Origin: JADKFD01 sp050250665
GTDB taxonomy: Bacteria > Pseudomonadota > Gammaproteobacteria > Xanthomonadales > SZUA-5
Length of the DNA: 8,347 nucleotides
Direction: 5' to 3'
NCBI GenBank assembly: GCA_050250665.1
Contig: JBFWOF010000097.1
Span: 1-8,347 of the forward strand
Part shown: positions 1 to 6,565 of the stretch, one piece after another
Layout: each line of letters opens with the position of its first letter
Numbering within the stretch: the first letter of the stretch is position 1
Translations under genes and position numbers: made by a program
Notes under the pieces: generated by a model
Databases searched by the model: none
Told to the model about the DNA's origin: nothing
What the model saw: only the letters and a program-made list of their open reading frames with translations

Positions 1-139
1 GACGTTTTACCTCTGCACGCGCCTCAGGGCGGCGCCAGCACTTCCAAGCCCAAGCAGCGAAACAGTCCCGCCCCCCCAGAACCATTTGCCCCCTCTACGC
101 GCGACTGGCAGCATACGCGGCTACCTGATCAGGTCCATT

Positions 140-172
140 GGCGGGCGCTTCTTGCGCCTCGCCCGCAAGGAG
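140..172 (+). promoter_or_regulatory. Leader hairpin and Shine-Dalgarno site of ettA
   Basis: AAGGAG at 167-172 lies 7 nt before the GTG at 180 and fixes that codon as the ettA start. Just upstream is a possible stem-loop: GGCG (140-143) plus GGCGC (144-148), loop TTCTT (149-153), then GCGCC (154-158), a bulged T (159) and CGCC (160-163). The stem ends 3 nt before the Shine-Dalgarno sequence, so it could affect ribosome loading. That role is inference. I see no convincing -35/-10 pair in 1-139. Confidence 0.55.
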
Positions 173-179
173 CGCATCC

Positions 180-1844
<1,665 letters not shown>

Positions 1845-1850
1845 GTAGCT

Positions 1851-1911
1851 GGAAAAAGGAAAAGCGAAAAAAGAAAAGGGGAGAGCGGGCCTGCGGGTGG
1901 CCGATCTCCCC
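1851..1911 (-). terminator. Reverse-facing terminator-like hairpin with U-tract between ettA and tspO
   Basis: On the minus strand, GGGGAGA (1911-1905) pairs with TCTCCCC (1884-1878), and an inner GGCC/GGCC pairing extends the stem. It is followed at once by a T-rich tract, TTTTCTTTTTT, running down to about 1851. This is the layout of a Rho-independent terminator, but it would stop transcription travelling leftward, against ettA. In the plus direction the hairpin is followed by CGCGTAGGG with no T run, so it is not a good ettA terminator. No minus-strand gene is visible immediately to its right. Confidence 0.45.
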
Positions 1912-1913
1912 GC

Positions 1914-1950
1914 GTAGGGTGGATCCTTCGCCACAGGCGAAGAATCCACC
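1914..1950 (+). repeat. GTAG-foot REP-like palindrome
   Basis: GTAG at 1914-1917 is followed by 15-nt arms at 1918-1932 and 1936-1950 (GGTGGATCCTTCGCC / GGCGAAGAATCCACC), with loop ACA and a single mismatch (C1925 against A1943). A short hairpin preceded by GTAG is the form of REP elements linked to RAYT transposases in the Xanthomonas/Stenotrophomonas group. The assignment is by form only; no genome-wide copy count is available. Confidence 0.6.
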
Positions 1951-2026
1951 ATGGATACCTGCACGACCACCGTCGCTACACACCCGGGCGCGTACCGTCG
2001 GCAGGATTGCCATTGCTGGTGTCCCG

Positions 2027-2500
2027 ATGTCTCCCAAGCCCCGCTCCCGCTGGTTCCTGCTGCCCTGGGCGCTGCTGCCTTTTCTTGCCGCTGCCGGTGG
2101 CGCGGCCTTTCCGCCGGATGCCTGGTTCGCGGCGCTGTTCAAGCCGGTCTGGCAACCGCCGAACTGGCTGTTCGGACCGGTGTGGACGGCGCTCTATCTG
2201 ATGATGGGTATCGCTGCCGGACTGGTCTGGTTGCGCGGGCCCTCACCGCTGGTGCGATCGGCACTGGTGGCCTTCGGCGTGCAGCTGTTGCTCAACGCGC
2301 TGTGGACGCCGGCCTTCTTTGGTGCACACGCACTGGGCGGCGCGCTGATCGTCATTCTGGCGCTGTGGCTGGCCATCCTGATGACCATTGTCCGCTTCGC
2401 CCGCGTCAGCCGTTGGGCGGCAGCGCTGCTGCTGCCCTATCTGGCCTGGGTGAGCTTCGCGACCGCCCTCAATGCCGAATTGCTGCGGCTGAACAGCTGA
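2027..2500 (+). CDS. tspO: TspO/MBR family membrane protein
   Basis: A 157-residue protein of usual length for bacterial TspO (tryptophan-rich sensory protein, relative of the mitochondrial benzodiazepine receptor). The family has five membrane helices, binds porphyrins and other hydrophobic ligands, and is tied to tetrapyrrole and stress regulation. Family marks seen are WQPPNWLFGPVWT (residues 42-54) followed by LYLMMG, a QLLLNALW stretch in the middle, and near the C-terminus LPYLAWVSFATALN (about 136-149). The ATG at 2027 is chosen because it starts just before the first hydrophobic segment. The frame is open from 1919, but that extra N-terminus is encoded by a palindromic repeat and is not TspO-like. 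No clear Shine-Dalgarno sequence precedes 2027 (AGGA at 2003 is too far), so the start is less certain than the family. It stands alone between repeats, so its physiological partner is not visible. Confidence 0.93.
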   Translation: MSPKPRSRWFLLPWALLPFLAAAGGAAFPPDAWFAALFKPVWQPPNWLFGPVWTALYLMMGIAAGLVWLRGPSPLVRSALVAFGVQLLLNALWTPAFFGAHALGGALIVILALWLAILMTIVRFARVSRWAAALLLPYLAWVSFATALNAELLRLNS

Positions 2501-2515
2501 GTTCTCGCATCCGGT

Positions 2516-2581
2516 GTAGCCCGGAGAGCGCAGCGCTGGCGAAAGAGCCCCGGTGAGCCGCGACGCGGCACACCAGGCTAC
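2516..2581 (+). repeat. GTAG-bounded REP-like element
   Basis: GTAGCC (2516-2521) and GGCTAC (2576-2581) form inverted ends of a 66-bp element. Inside is a further hairpin GCCGCG-A-CGCGGC at about 2557-2569. The element begins 15 bp after the tspO stop. It resembles a pair of REP units in opposite orientation. Confidence 0.5.
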
Positions 2582-2607
2582 GTGGACTGGGCGTCGGCCC
2601 TGCAACT

Positions 2608-2638
2608 CCCGGGTGCGCCTTTGGCTTACCCGGGCTAC
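2608..2638 (-). repeat. GTAG-foot REP-like palindrome, minus orientation
   Basis: Arms CCCGGGTGCGCC (2608-2619) and GGCTTACCCGGG (2623-2634) have two mismatches and loop TTT. On the minus strand the hairpin is preceded by GTAG (2638-2635). It is the same structural class as the 2516 element but points the other way. Confidence 0.55.
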
Positions 2639-2694
2639 TGCGCTACGCTCTCCATGAACCCATGTCGTAAGTCGTTAATTGTCCATCGGCGGGT

Positions 2695-2763
2695 GTAGGT
2701 TGGGCTAAGCGCAGCGTGCCCAACATCGGGCCCATCTGTTGGGCACGCTGCGCTTAGCCCAAC
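2695..2763. repeat. Perfect 27-bp inverted repeat of two head-to-head REP-like units
   Basis: After GTAG at 2695-2698, a 27-nt arm at 2699-2725 is exactly complementary to 2737-2763; the spacer is 11 nt (2726-2736). Each arm is itself a hairpin, GTTGGGC (2699-2705) with GCCCAAC (2718-2724), so the structure is two identical units facing each other. Such a structure can form a cruciform in DNA or a very stable RNA hairpin and may stop read-through from tspO, although no T run follows. Confidence 0.75.
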
Positions 2764-2818
2764 GGTCATGGCTGCGAGCCACCCGCAATCATGAAAGTCG
2801 CTGGTGCCATGACCGTTG
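2760..2818. repeat. 13-bp inverted repeat
   Basis: CAACGGTCATGGC (2760-2772) is perfectly complementary to GCCATGACCGTTG (2806-2818), with a 33-nt spacer. Its left arm overlaps the last 4 bp of the 27-bp repeat. Within the spacer, TGAAAGTCG (2792-2800) is also complementary to CGACTTTCA (2892-2900). Confidence 0.6.
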
Positions 2819-2848
2819 CATAGGTTTTCCTGCCTAACCCCTCCCCAG

Positions 2849-2871
2849 CCCTCCCCGAACATCGGGGAGGG
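2849..2871. repeat. CCCTCCCCGA hairpin
   Basis: Arms CCCTCCCCGA (2849-2858) and TCGGGGAGGG (2862-2871) are perfect, with loop ACA. A C-rich direct run (CCCCTCCCC) lies just before it. No T-tract follows on either side, so it is a repeat unit rather than a standard terminator. Confidence 0.6.
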
Positions 2872-3054
2872 AGCGACAGCACTCGCCTGAACGACTTTCA
2901 CGGCAACCTACGGTTTATGGCCCGTAGGTAGAGTTGGGCCGAAACACTTGGCTCGCAACAACGCCGAGTTGCAGTGCCCCGCGCCCCATCAACTTTCGCC
3001 TACAATCCGACCAGTCACGGTCGAAGGAAGCTCTTGGCGACGTGCTGAGAAAGC

Positions 3055-3076
3055 GTCCAGACAAGTCTGGACCTAC
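3055..3076 (-). repeat. GTAG-foot REP-like palindrome, minus orientation
   Basis: GTCCAGAC (3055-3062) and GTCTGGAC (3065-3072) are perfect arms around AA. On the minus strand the hairpin is preceded by GTAG (3076-3073), the same foot as the other small palindromes in this window. Confidence 0.55.
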
Positions 3077-3141
3077 AAGAGCGCCGCGCCGGGCTTTCCC
3101 CTGCCCCCTGCCCAGTCCCCCGCGCGCCGTGCCCCATCGCC

Positions 3142-3147
3142 TACAAT
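3142..3147 (+). promoter_or_regulatory. Putative -10 box for the small membrane protein and ybjQ-like gene
   Basis: TACAAT at 3142-3147 matches the sigma-70 -10 consensus at five of six positions and lies 29 nt before the start codon at 3177. No recognisable -35 hexamer sits 16-18 bp upstream. A near copy of the same context (GCCCCATC, then GCCTACAATC) occurs at 2983-3007, about 140 bp earlier. Confidence 0.4.
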
Positions 3148-3176
3148 CTCCACATTCGCCGCAAGTGGAGATGGCA

Positions 3177-3389
3177 ATGGATGGCTTCGAAAAGGTCGGC
3201 TACGCCTGCCTGGGCCTGTTGGCGCTGGTGTATCTGGGCGCCTTGCTGGTCGGGGTTTTTGCGGCTTTTCCCTTCGGCCTGCTCGGACTGATCGGTCTGG
3301 TTGGCATCGGCGCGCTGTTCATCAAGGTGCTGGGCGAACGCTTGCGCAACAAGGAAGACGATTACTATTCGGACAACGTCGACCAGTAG
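3177..3389 (+). CDS. Small two-helix inner-membrane protein
   Basis: A 70-residue hypothetical protein. It opens with MDGFEKVGYACLGLLALVY; a hydrophobic stretch runs from about residue 8 to 31, a Gly-rich turn (PFGLLGLIG) follows, and a second hydrophobic stretch runs to about residue 53. The tail is charged (GERLRNKEDDYYSDNVDQ). This predicts a helical hairpin with both ends on the same side of the membrane. GGAG at 3167-3170 lies 6 nt before the ATG at 3177; the in-frame ATG at 3171 touches the Shine-Dalgarno sequence and is a poorer choice. The stop is 22 nt before the YbjQ-type gene, so the two are probably co-transcribed. I do not recognise a function. Length, hydrophobicity pattern and ribosome site support a real gene. 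Confidence 0.8.
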   Translation: MDGFEKVGYACLGLLALVYLGALLVGVFAAFPFGLLGLIGLVGIGALFIKVLGERLRNKEDDYYSDNVDQ

Positions 3390-3411
3390 ACGGTGGCAGG
3401 AGCAGGCGCGC

Positions 3412-3822
3412 ATGAAGATCACCACCCAGGATCAATTTACCGAGCACGAGATCATCGCCACCCTGGGCATGGTCACCGGCAACACCATCCGCTCGCGTCA
3501 TATCGGCAAGGACATCCTCGCCGGACTGCGCACGCTGGTCGGCGGCGAGATCACCGAGTACACCAAGATGATGGCCGAGGCCCGCGAGCAGGCCCTGGAT
3601 CGGATGAAGATGCACGCCAAACGACTGCAGGCCGATGGCATCGTCTGCGTGCGCTTCACCACATCGCCGATCATGGCCGGCGCGGCCGAACTGCTGGCCT
3701 ATGGCACCGCGGTCAAGCTGGCACCGCGCGGCAGCCAGCCGCCACCGATGAAACCGGCGGAACAGGTCAAGGTGCCGGCGGCTTCCGCAGAGGCCGGGAA
3801 TTTCATGCTGGAACGCGGCTGA
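3412..3822 (+). CDS. YbjQ family protein (UPF0145, putative heavy-metal-binding domain)
   Basis: A 136-residue soluble protein. Residues 1-103 match the pattern of YbjQ/UPF0145 proteins: an early GMVTGNTI strand-turn, GKDILAGLRTLVGGE, a long helix with EAREQALDRM, LQADGIVCVRF, and the closing GTAVKL. Members of this family form small ring-like oligomers; the metal-binding label comes from the domain name and the true function is unknown. Only one cysteine (C79) is visible, so a cysteine metal site is not evident. Residues 104-136 form a Pro/Ala-rich tail beyond the usual length of about 105. AGGAG at 3398-3402 sits 9 nt before the ATG. It follows the small membrane protein by 22 nt, suggesting a shared transcript, and has no signal peptide. 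Confidence 0.85.
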   Translation: MKITTQDQFTEHEIIATLGMVTGNTIRSRHIGKDILAGLRTLVGGEITEYTKMMAEAREQALDRMKMHAKRLQADGIVCVRFTTSPIMAGAAELLAYGTAVKLAPRGSQPPPMKPAEQVKVPAASAEAGNFMLERG

Positions 3823-3842
3823 CAACGTAACGAAGCGCAACA

Positions 3843-3871
3843 TTGTGCGTAAGCGTAACTTTGGCTAATCT
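3843..3871 (+). promoter_or_regulatory. Putative promoter of the exported-paralog operon
   Basis: TTGTGC (3843-3848) and TAATCT (3866-3871) are separated by exactly 17 bp and lie upstream of the ATG at 3906. Each hexamer matches the sigma-70 consensus at only about half its positions. CGTAA(C/G) occurs three times here, at 3826-3831, 3848-3853 and 3854-3859, the last two side by side just downstream of the -35, so a regulator may bind. This is a suggestion from spacing and repetition only. Confidence 0.35.
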
Positions 3872-3905
3872 AGACGGGTTCATCCCGAGCTGGATTCGCA
3901 AATCG

Positions 3906-4658
3906 ATGCGTGTACGTTTCGCTGTCACCCTACTGCTATCGATGTTGTGGGCACCACTGACGGCCGCAACGCTGCCAGAGAATCTGCGCAGCTATGTCTC
4001 TGCGCCGGTGAAAGTGGATGCGCAGGGACGAGTGCAGGAGCTCGGGGCAATTTCGCCCGAACTTGATCCAGCCCTCGAGTCGATACTGCGCGAGCGGATG
4101 CTGGCTACAGCCTTTGAGCCTGCGCGCGTCGACGGTCAGGCGGTGGCTGTCGAGGCGCAGATGCGGATGGCGCTGACACTGCGACCGACCGAGGACGGCC
4201 TGAAGCTGGCCGTGGCTGAAGTCGCCACCGGGCCGAAATTTTCCAAGGTCCGCAAGCCGCAGATTCCGCGCAGTTTGCTGGCTCGCGGCCAGAACGTCAG
4301 GATTGTCACTCGGGTCGAGTACGATGCCAGCGGTAAGGTCGTCGATGTCCTGGTCGAGCGCGCAACCGTGCCCCTGGCCCGCATTGAATCGATGGCGAAG
4401 AAAGTGGCCATGGCCTGGGAATTCGAACCCGAGCGGGTAAACGGGCAACCGGTGCCGGGATGGGCCATTGTCCCGATCGTGCTGCTCATGCAAGGCACGT
4501 TCCCCGAGTACACGGTCAAGTTTGCGGGCGGCGGCTCGCTGAAGTTTCAACCGGAATCGCAACCCGGCGAGCGCGAGGGCTACGCCACGGCGCTGCAAGC
4601 CATCGTCGATCCCGACAACACTGAGCTGGCGTTGCCCGGCGCCACTATCGAGAGCTGA
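3906..4658 (+). CDS. Exported protein with two TonB_C-like modules (paralog 1)
   Basis: A 250-residue protein with a signal peptide (MRVRFAVTLLLSMLWAPLTAA, likely cut near residue 21); there is no lipobox cysteine, so a soluble periplasmic product is expected. Two weakly similar modules follow. Module 1, about residues 30-95, has a V-DAQGRV turn and FEPARVDGQAV. Module 2, about 115-205, has PQIPRSLLARGQNVRI, VEYDASGKVVDV and WEFEPERVNGQPVPG. A strand with a D-x-x-G-x-V turn, a helix, then F-x-P-x-x-x-x-G is the pattern of the TonB C-terminal domain. Unlike true TonB there is no N-terminal anchor that stays in the membrane and no proline-rich spacer, so energy transduction is not implied. The ATG at 3906 is chosen because it starts the signal peptide; its Shine-Dalgarno sequence is weak. 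The next gene is a paralog 5 nt downstream. Function is unknown. Confidence 0.8.
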   Translation: MRVRFAVTLLLSMLWAPLTAATLPENLRSYVSAPVKVDAQGRVQELGAISPELDPALESILRERMLATAFEPARVDGQAVAVEAQMRMALTLRPTEDGLKLAVAEVATGPKFSKVRKPQIPRSLLARGQNVRIVTRVEYDASGKVVDVLVERATVPLARIESMAKKVAMAWEFEPERVNGQPVPGWAIVPIVLLMQGTFPEYTVKFAGGGSLKFQPESQPGEREGYATALQAIVDPDNTELALPGATIES

Positions 4659-4663
4659 CCACC

Positions 4664-5377
4664 ATGCAAATCCTGCGCGTAATCCTGATCACCGCTCTCT
4701 CGCTGGGCGCCAGCCTGAGCATTGCTGCAAGCCCACCCGCTGAGACCTGGCTGGCCTATCAGCGCGCCCAGGTGACGGTGGCGGCGGACGGCACCGTGCA
4801 GCAAGCCAGCCTGCTCAATTCTTCCCTGTCGGCAGCCATGCAGGAACAGGTACTCCAGCGTATCCGTGCCTTTGAATTCGAACCGGCCACGCACAACGGT
4901 GTCGCCGGCGTGACCGAAACCACGCTGTCGATCAAGCTCGCGGTGGAACCAGAGCAGGACCAGCTGGTGGTGCGGGTGGTGGACGCGGAGGTGACGGTTG
5001 GATTCGATCGCCTGAAGCCACCGCGCTTTCCGATGGCACAACTGCGTCGCGCGCAGGGCGCGCGGGTCGAATTGCGCTTGTCCTACGACGGCAGCGGCCG
5101 AGTCACCGATGTCAGCGTCGAGAGCGTGGAGCCGGATCTCAAGGCCTTCCGCCTGGCCGCATTGAAGGCCGCGCGTGAGTGGCAGTTCCAGCCAGAGCGC
5201 GTCGATGGCATCGGTATCGCCGGATCGGCGCTGATTCCCGTCACGTTTTCGCTCACTACGAGCGACGACGGCAAGCTCAGATTCCCGGACGGCGGCACGC
5301 TGCGCGTGCGACGCCAACTGGAGCCACCGGAGCGCCTGCTGACGTCGACGCTGCGCCTGCGGGAAGCCGAAGGCTGA
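4664..5377 (+). CDS. Exported protein with two TonB_C-like modules (paralog 2)
   Basis: A 237-residue protein built like its upstream neighbour: a signal peptide (cleavage likely after S-I-A at residue 21), module 1 at about 33-95 (VTVAADGTVQQ, FEFEPATHNG) and module 2 at about 118-200 (PPRFPMAQLRRAQGARVEL, YDGSGRVTDVSVES, WQFQPERVDG). The two proteins align along their whole length, with clearest likeness in module 2 (EFEPERVNG versus QFQPERVDG), so they arose by tandem duplication and have since diverged widely. There is no lipobox cysteine and no retained membrane segment. The gene begins 5 nt after the upstream stop, with a weak GAGAG site at 4650-4654, so translation is probably coupled. 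TonB_C-like is a pattern-based assignment; the function is not known. Confidence 0.8.
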   Translation: MQILRVILITALSLGASLSIAASPPAETWLAYQRAQVTVAADGTVQQASLLNSSLSAAMQEQVLQRIRAFEFEPATHNGVAGVTETTLSIKLAVEPEQDQLVVRVVDAEVTVGFDRLKPPRFPMAQLRRAQGARVELRLSYDGSGRVTDVSVESVEPDLKAFRLAALKAAREWQFQPERVDGIGIAGSALIPVTFSLTTSDDGKLRFPDGGTLRVRRQLEPPERLLTSTLRLREAEG

Positions 5378-5390
5378 AATCATCGCTCGC

Positions 5391-5421
5391 GGCAGTGGTC
5401 CGAAGAACTTCGGGCCCTGCC
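5391..5421 (+). terminator. Hairpin after the paralog pair, possible weak terminator
   Basis: CCGAAG (5399/5400-5405) pairs with CTTCGG (5408-5413) around AA, and GGCAG (5391-5395) pairs with CTGCC (5417-5421), with a GG/CC pair between. The stem lies 13 nt after the stop at 5377 and before the start at 5477. No T run follows, so it may be a Rho-linked stop, an attenuator or an mRNA-stabilising end rather than a strong intrinsic terminator. Confidence 0.35.
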
Positions 5422-5476
5422 GCTCTGAGCACGGCCGAGCCGAGAACTTCCATCCCTACTTCCGGCGACGCCAACC

Positions 5477-6565
5477 ATGTCCATTCCCTTTGATGCGCCC
5501 GATCGGGCACTGTCCAGCGGCGCCGCCTTCAGCGATGACGTCCGCGCCCTGCCCTTCCGCTTCACGGGTCGCAGTGACGAGTACTTCCGCATCTGGATCG
5601 TCAATCTGGCGCTGACCATCGTCACGCTGGGGGTGTACTCGGCCTGGGCCAAGGTGCGCAGCGAGCGCTACTTCTACGGCAACACCTCGGTGGGCGGCAC
5701 GCCCTTCGAGTATCTGGCGGATCCCATCGCCATCCTCAAGGGCCGCGCCCTCGCCGCCCTGCTGTTGCTGGTCTATTTCGGCTCCGCCCAGATTTCGCCC
5801 TTTCTCAATCTGGCGGTGCTGTTCGTGCTGATGCTGATGTATCCGTGGATGCTGTCGCGTTCGCTGACCTTCCGCGCGCGCTATTCGGCCTGGCGCAGCA
5901 TCCGTTTCGGCTTTGATGGCAGCTACGGCGAAGCCTTCAAGTACTACATCCTTTTTCCGATCGCGAGCGTGTTCTCGCTCTATCTGGCTTTCCCGCTGGT
6001 CGCGCGCCTGCAGACCGAGTGGATGGCAACCCGGCATCGTTACGGCGGAACCCGACTGCGTTTCCACAGCGAGGCCTCTCAGTTCTATGCCATCTACCTG
6101 CTGGCCTTTGTGGGCATGATCGGCGTGATCGTGACCATGGTCTTGCTGTCCAATGTCCTGGGCTCGATGATGGGAAATCCGGGTGGCGGCCGCGATCGAT
6201 TCGTGTTCTTCGCCTATCTGACGCTGGGAACCGTGTACCTGCTGATGTTCGCCGTCGGCGTCTTTGTTCGTGCTGCCACCGCCAACCTGATGTTCAATGG
6301 CATCGAAGTCGGCGATTGCCGCTTCAAGAGCAGCATCTCGGGCTGGGACATGGCCTGGATCTTTCTGACCAACACGCTGGCCATCCTCTGCAGCCTGGGT
6401 TTGCTCTACCCATGGGCGCGGATCCGCGTGGCGAAGTATCGCGCCGATCATCTGCAGTTTCTGCCCAGTGGCGATCCGGATCAGTTCTTTGCCGATGCCG
6501 CCAGCAGCGCGCCTGCTTTCGGCTCGGAAGCGGCCGATCTGTTCGATCTGGACCTCAGCTGGTGA
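5477..6565 (+). CDS. YjgN family (DUF898) multi-spanning membrane protein
   Basis: A 362-residue protein with about seven or eight hydrophobic segments, of usual family length. The N-terminal cytosolic stretch leads into FRFTGRSDEYFRIWIVN (27-43), then TLGVYSAWAKVR (50-61) and RYFYGN, the hallmark DUF898 start; GRALAALLLLVYFG and two close hydrophobic stretches follow. The last helix repeats the first motif: L-G at 307-308, W313, R317 and K320-Y321 keep the same spacing from N299 as their counterparts have from N43, followed by ADHLQF. The function of YjgN is unestablished; it is an inner-membrane protein in E. coli. No clear Shine-Dalgarno sequence precedes the ATG at 5477, but the family N-terminus supports it. 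Its TGA overlaps the GTG start of an M48 peptidase, so the two are made together. The C-terminal acidic tail (about 335-362) is variable in appearance. Confidence 0.9.
   Translation: MSIPFDAPDRALSSGAAFSDDVRALPFRFTGRSDEYFRIWIVNLALTIVTLGVYSAWAKVRSERYFYGNTSVGGTPFEYLADPIAILKGRALAALLLLVYFGSAQISPFLNLAVLFVLMLMYPWMLSRSLTFRARYSAWRSIRFGFDGSYGEAFKYYILFPIASVFSLYLAFPLVARLQTEWMATRHRYGGTRLRFHSEASQFYAIYLLAFVGMIGVIVTMVLLSNVLGSMMGNPGGGRDRFVFFAYLTLGTVYLLMFAVGVFVRAATANLMFNGIEVGDCRFKSSISGWDMAWIFLTNTLAILCSLGLLYPWARIRVAKYRADHLQFLPSGDPDQFFADAASSAPAFGSEAADLFDLDLSW

Larger units (their letters stand above)
2501..3176. other. Repeat-rich intergenic region with no credible gene
   Basis: This 675-bp stretch between tspO and the small membrane protein has no open frame with a recognisable product. 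The longest frames are short and run through palindromes. It contains at least six inverted repeats, most of them listed separately, and two TACAAT boxes (3001-3006 and 3142-3147). A small untranslated RNA cannot be excluded. Confidence 0.6.

Noticed and set aside
86..117. TTGCCC...GCATAC as a promoter for ettA
   Set aside because: The gap between the boxes is 19-20 bp and both hexamers match the consensus poorly.
1919..2026. Upstream extension of tspO to the ATG at 1919
   Set aside because: The added 36 residues are encoded by a palindromic repeat and spacer, and TspO proteins start just before the first helix as with the ATG at 2027.
2635..2901. 88-codon minus-strand frame
   Set aside because: It is made entirely of the inverted repeats at 2695-2871 and has no plausible start site or family likeness.
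5456..6451. 331-codon open frame on the minus strand
   Set aside because: It is antisense to yjgN, rich in His, Gln and Arg as expected for a shadow frame, and shows no family pattern.
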